64,000 bases of DNA. It comes from Puniceibacterium antarcticum (GTDB lineage: Bacteria; Pseudomonadota; Alphaproteobacteria; Rhodobacterales; Rhodobacteraceae). A program made the position numbers and the translations under genes. Shown here piece after piece: positions 61,140 to 64,000 of the stretch (position 1 is the stretch's first letter; the number at the start of each line of letters is the position of its first letter). Under the pieces are notes generated by a model. It was given only the letters and a program-made list of their open reading frames with translations, searched no databases and was not told the origin of the DNA. The stretch spans positions 186,001 to 250,000 of the forward strand of contig NZ_AWWI01000121.1 of NCBI RefSeq assembly GCF_002760615.1. Reading direction: 5' to 3'.

Positions 61140-62420
61140 TTAGTGAAAGAGCGCAGGCAGCCAGAGCGACAGCGCCGGGATGTAGGTGACGGCCATCAAC
61201 GTGGCAAAGGCCGCGCCGTAGAAGGGCCAGATCGACTTCATCGCTTCGGAAATCGGGATGCGGCCCACGGCGCAGCCGACAAAGAGCACGGCGCCGACGG
61301 GCGGTGTGCACAGGCCAATGCCGAGGTTGAGGATCAGGATCACGCCGAAGTGGACCGGGTCGATGCCGAAGGCGACCGCGACGGGCAGGAAGATCGGCGT
61401 GGTGATCACGATCAGCGGCGACATGTCCATGAAGGTGCCGAGGATCAGCAGCATCACGTTCATCAGCAGCAGGATCACGATGGGGTTGTCGGACACGCCC
61501 TGCAGGGCGCTGACCATCGCGGCGGGCACACGGGTGTAGGCCAGCAGCCAGCCGAAGGCGGCCGCGCAGCCGATGACCATGAGGACCATGGCTGTGGTGC
61601 GTACGGCGGCAAATGTCGCCTCGATGAAGTCGTGCCAGCTGAGCGTGCGGTAGACCAGCAGCGTGACCAGCAGCGCATAGACCACGGCGATGTTCGAGGA
61701 TTCCGAGGCGGTGAAGATGCCCGAGCGCACGCCGCCAAAGATGATCGCCACAAGGATCAGGCCGGGCACCGCCGAGAGGAAGATGTGGCCAAGGGCGCGC
61801 AGGCCGGGGAAGGGTTCAGTCGGGTAGCCGCGTTTGCGGGCGACGAAATAGGCGGCGGTCATCAGCGACAGGGCCAGAATCGCGCCGGGGATGATGCCGG
61901 CGGTGAAGAGATCGGCGATGGAAATCTTGCCGCCTGCCGAGATCGAATAGATGATCATGTTGTGGCTGGGCGGGATCAGCAGCGCGATGATCGAGCCGAC
62001 GACGGTGAGGTTTACAGCATAATCAACGCCGTAGCCGCGTTCCTTCATCTGCGGAACCATGAGGCCGCCCACAGCCGAGGCATCAGCGGCAGCCGAGCCG
62101 GACACGCCGCCGAACATGACGGAGGCCAGCACGTTGACCTGCCCCAGCCCGCCGCGCAGATGCCCGACCATGGCCCCGGCAAGGGCGACGAGCCGGCGGG
62201 CAATGTCGCCGCGCACCATGAGATCACCGGCGAAGATGAAGAAGGGGATCGCCATCAGCGCGAACACTGACACGCCCGAATTCAGCCGCTGGAACACCAC
62301 CACCGGGGGCAGACCCAGATAGACGATTGTCGCAAAGGACGACACGCCAAGGCAAAAGGCGACCGGTGTGCCGATCAGCAGAAGCACCACAAAGGTGCCG
62401 AAAAGTACCCAGAGTTCCAT
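61140..62420 (-). CDS. TRAP transporter large permease (DctM type)
   Basis: A 426-residue membrane protein with about 12 helices. DctM marks are GTPVAFCLGVSSFATIVYL, FVFFIFAGDLMVRGDIARRLVALAGAM region, GGVSGSAAADASAVGGLMVPQM and LGTFMDMSPLIVITTPIFLPVA. It forms the sodium-driven channel for a uronate or oligouronate. It follows dctQ by four bases and is followed by kdgF, so uptake and breakdown are one unit. Confidence 0.96.
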   Translation of the reverse strand: MELWVLFGTFVVLLLIGTPVAFCLGVSSFATIVYLGLPPVVVFQRLNSGVSVFALMAIPFFIFAGDLMVRGDIARRLVALAGAMVGHLRGGLGQVNVLASVMFGGVSGSAAADASAVGGLMVPQMKERGYGVDYAVNLTVVGSIIALLIPPSHNMIIYSISAGGKISIADLFTAGIIPGAILALSLMTAAYFVARKRGYPTEPFPGLRALGHIFLSAVPGLILVAIIFGGVRSGIFTASESSNIAVVYALLVTLLVYRTLSWHDFIEATFAAVRTTAMVLMVIGCAAAFGWLLAYTRVPAAMVSALQGVSDNPIVILLLMNVMLLILGTFMDMSPLIVITTPIFLPVAVAFGIDPVHFGVILILNLGIGLCTPPVGAVLFVGCAVGRIPISEAMKSIWPFYGAAFATLMAVTYIPALSLWLPALFH

Positions 62421-62424
62421 GTGT

Positions 62425-62937
62425 TCAGGCCTCTATGTCAGCGTCATCGCCAAAGCGGGCGGTGGGCAATCCGGCGGCGCGGCGCGCCACCCGTTCAATC
62501 GAAAACAGCACGACCAGAACGCCGCCGCCTACGATGGGAATGAAATCGAACGCCCCCGAAATGCCGAGCGAGGGCACCATGTTGCCAGAGGTCTTTTCCG
62601 CCAGCTCCCAGCCGAACCAGACCATGCCGGCGCCAAAGCCCGCGACCACCAGATCCGACACCGTGTGCAGGAACAGCTTGGCCTTTTCGGGCAGCACGTA
62701 GAGGAGGATGTCAAAGGAGAGGTGGTAACCTTCGCGGATGCCCACGGCGGCGCCCAGAAAGATGAACCAGCCCATGATCATGACCGAGGCGGGTTCGCTC
62801 CAGATCAGGGAAGAGTTGAGGAGATAGCGGAACACAACCTGCGCCGCGATGATCACAGTCATCAGGACAAGGCCGATCCCGGCGATCCAGAGGGCCAACC
62901 GCGCCAAAAGGCCGGTCGCCAGCGCGACGTTTTTCAT
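62425..62937 (-). CDS. TRAP transporter small permease (DctQ type)
   Basis: A 170-residue membrane protein with four helices (about 10-35, 45-66, 88-110, 128-150). The DctQ motif is IWSEPASVMIMGWFIFLGAAVGIREGYHLSFDIL. The C-terminus is basic and acidic cytoplasmic. It pairs with the large permease. A strong hairpin with a T-run lies upstream, between it and dctP, so the binding protein is probably made in excess. Confidence 0.95.
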   Translation of the reverse strand: MKNVALATGLLARLALWIAGIGLVLMTVIIAAQVVFRYLLNSSLIWSEPASVMIMGWFIFLGAAVGIREGYHLSFDILLYVLPEKAKLFLHTVSDLVVAGFGAGMVWFGWELAEKTSGNMVPSLGISGAFDFIPIVGGGVLVVLFSIERVARRAAGLPTARFGDDADIEA

Positions 62938-62966
62938 GGAGTCCGCTCAATCAAGGGAAAAAAGGT

Positions 62967-62993
62967 GCGGCCCGCGCGGGGGGCACGGGCCGC
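62967..62993 (-). terminator. Attenuator-type hairpin between dctP and dctQ
   Basis: GCGGCCCG (62967-62974) pairs with CGGGCCGC (62986-62993), and on the minus strand ACCTTTTTTCCC follows. It would end most transcripts after dctP and let some continue into dctQM and the catabolic genes. Confidence 0.7.
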
Positions 62994-63008
62994 GGTAGGG
63001 ATCAGAGG

Positions 63009-63992
63009 TTATTCAGTCGCCTGAATGCGCTCGACCATGCTCTTGAGTTTGTCGTCGGTGACGTACTTTTCATAGACCGGGACCATCGCTTCGATGAAGG
63101 GGGTCTTGTCGATGTCGGTCACGATCTCGACGCCGGCAGCGCGGATCTTGTCCTCGGATGCCTTTTCCTGGGCTTGCCAGAGATCACGCATGACGGGGGT
63201 CGAATCCTTGGCGGCCTGTTTCACCAGCGCCTGATCTTCGGGGCTGAGCTTGTCCCAGCTGATCTTGGACATCACCAGCACTTCGGGCACGATCAGGTGC
63301 TGATCGAGCGTGTAGTATTTGGCGACTTCGAAGTGACCCGAGGTGTCGTAGGAGGGCCAGTTGTTTTCGGCCCCGTCGATGACGCCGGTCTGGATCGAAG
63401 AGTAAACCTCGCCATAGGGCATCGGGGTGGCGTTGGCGCCCAGAGCCGAGACCATGTCGACGAACATGTCCGACTGCATCACGCGGAATTTCATGCCTGC
63501 CATGTCGGCCATCGACGTGATCGGCTTTTCCGAGTTGTAAAAGCTGCGCGAGCCGCCGTCGTAGAAGGTCAGGCCAACCAGATCGGCACCGGCAAAGGCG
63601 GCGAGGATTTCGTCACCAACCGGGCCGTCCATCACCGTGTGCATGTGATCGACCGAGCGGAAGATATAGGGCAGGGACGGAACCTGCGTTTCGGGCACGA
63701 TGTTGTTGAACGGTCCAAGCGAGACGCGGTTGAGGTCGATCACGCCGAACTGGGTCTGCTCGATCGTGTCTTTCTCTTCGCCCAGCTGTGCAGAGGCAAA
63801 GATTTCGATGCAGATGCGGCCATCCGAGCTGGTCTTGAGCGCTTCGCCCATGGCTTTGACCGCTTCGACGGTGGGGTAACCGTCGGGGTGTGTGTCGGAC
63901 GATTTCAGCGTGATTTCGCACTCTGCCCAGGCGGCGCCGGTCAGGGCGACGGTGGTCAGCAGGGTGCCGATCAGTGTCTTGGTCAGTGTCAT
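63009..63992 (-). CDS. TRAP transporter substrate-binding protein (DctP type)
   Basis: A 327-residue periplasmic receptor with signal peptide [23 protein letters not shown]. Marks are [48 protein letters not shown] and the ligand arginine motif [49 protein letters not shown]. The operon suggests a hexuronate or related sugar-acid ligand. It is the first gene of the unit, ending near the right edge of the window, so its promoter is largely outside. Confidence 0.95.
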   Translation of the reverse strand: MTLTKTLIGTLLTTVALTGAAWAECEITLKSSDTHPDGYPTVEAVKAMGEALKTSSDGRICIEIFASAQLGEEKDTIEQTQFGVIDLNRVSLGPFNNIVPETQVPSLPYIFRSVDHMHTVMDGPVGDEILAAFAGADLVGLTFYDGGSRSFYNSEKPITSMADMAGMKFRVMQSDMFVDMVSALGANATPMPYGEVYSSIQTGVIDGAENNWPSYDTSGHFEVAKYYTLDQHLIVPEVLVMSKISWDKLSPEDQALVKQAAKDSTPVMRDLWQAQEKASEDKIRAAGVEIVTDIDKTPFIEAMVPVYEKYVTDDKLKSMVERIQATE

Positions 63993-64000
63993 CTTGGGTC

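Overview
The window is a gene-dense, high-GC chromosomal stretch from an alphaproteobacterium of the Rhodobacteraceae, most likely the Roseobacter group. Four observations support this. There is a sox cluster. A complete PhyR-NepR-EcfG general stress locus is present. The DksA lacks the usual zinc cysteines. A TRAP/uronate operon and GANTC-rich, repeat-bearing spacers fit marine Rhodobacteraceae. I saw no rRNA, tRNA, CRISPR array, insertion sequence or prophage. Assignments come from reading translated frames and motifs, without database searches.

Layout. 1-2.6 kb: end of soxA, then soxB, then a short frame that looks like the start of soxC joined to the end of a SoxD-type cytochrome. 2.8-9.5 kb: clpP, clpX, a RidA-like gene, NDUFA12, DUF2155, aat and accBC. 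9.9-16.5 kb: the general stress region (phyR / nepR-ecfG-histidine kinase), continuing into an amidoligase and a glutamine-amidotransferase-like hydrolase. Flanking small membrane and PRC-barrel genes carry matches to the EcfG promoter pattern GGAAC-N16/17-(C)GTT. 16.7-24.3 kb: adenine deaminase, then an iron-type cluster of imelysin, di-heme DUF1111, imelysin and DUF1513 genes behind a candidate Iron-Rhodo-box. 24.5-37.2 kb: glutamate dehydrogenase, dnaG-rpoD, DedA, a dienelactone hydrolase, YjbQ and nrdR-ribD-ribE.

37.2-46.8 kb: an MFS carrier, a CoxE-type VWA gene, a DUF892 ferritin-like gene, a MoxR ATPase, dksA, a flavin monooxygenase, xdhC and a molybdopterin-binding protein. The last group looks like molybdo-hydroxylase maturation genes without the enzyme itself. 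46.8-50.1 kb: a PQQ dehydrogenase whose membrane anchor is a separate overlapping gene, then infC with an apparent ATA start. 50.4-56.6 kb: assimilatory sulfate reduction (cysG, DUF2849, cysI, cysH, DUF934, fpr) with a divergent Lrp-type regulator. 56.6-64 kb: a uronate catabolic operon with overlapping genes (TRAP dctPQM, kdgF, kduI, kduD, uxuB, uxuA).

Non-coding structure stands out. There is a 4 x 11-bp heptamer array in two copies, and a double-hairpin spacer in two copies whose stems covary. A TTCATCTGCCC...GGGGGC composite repeat occurs at three sites. There are also several palindromes beside start codons.
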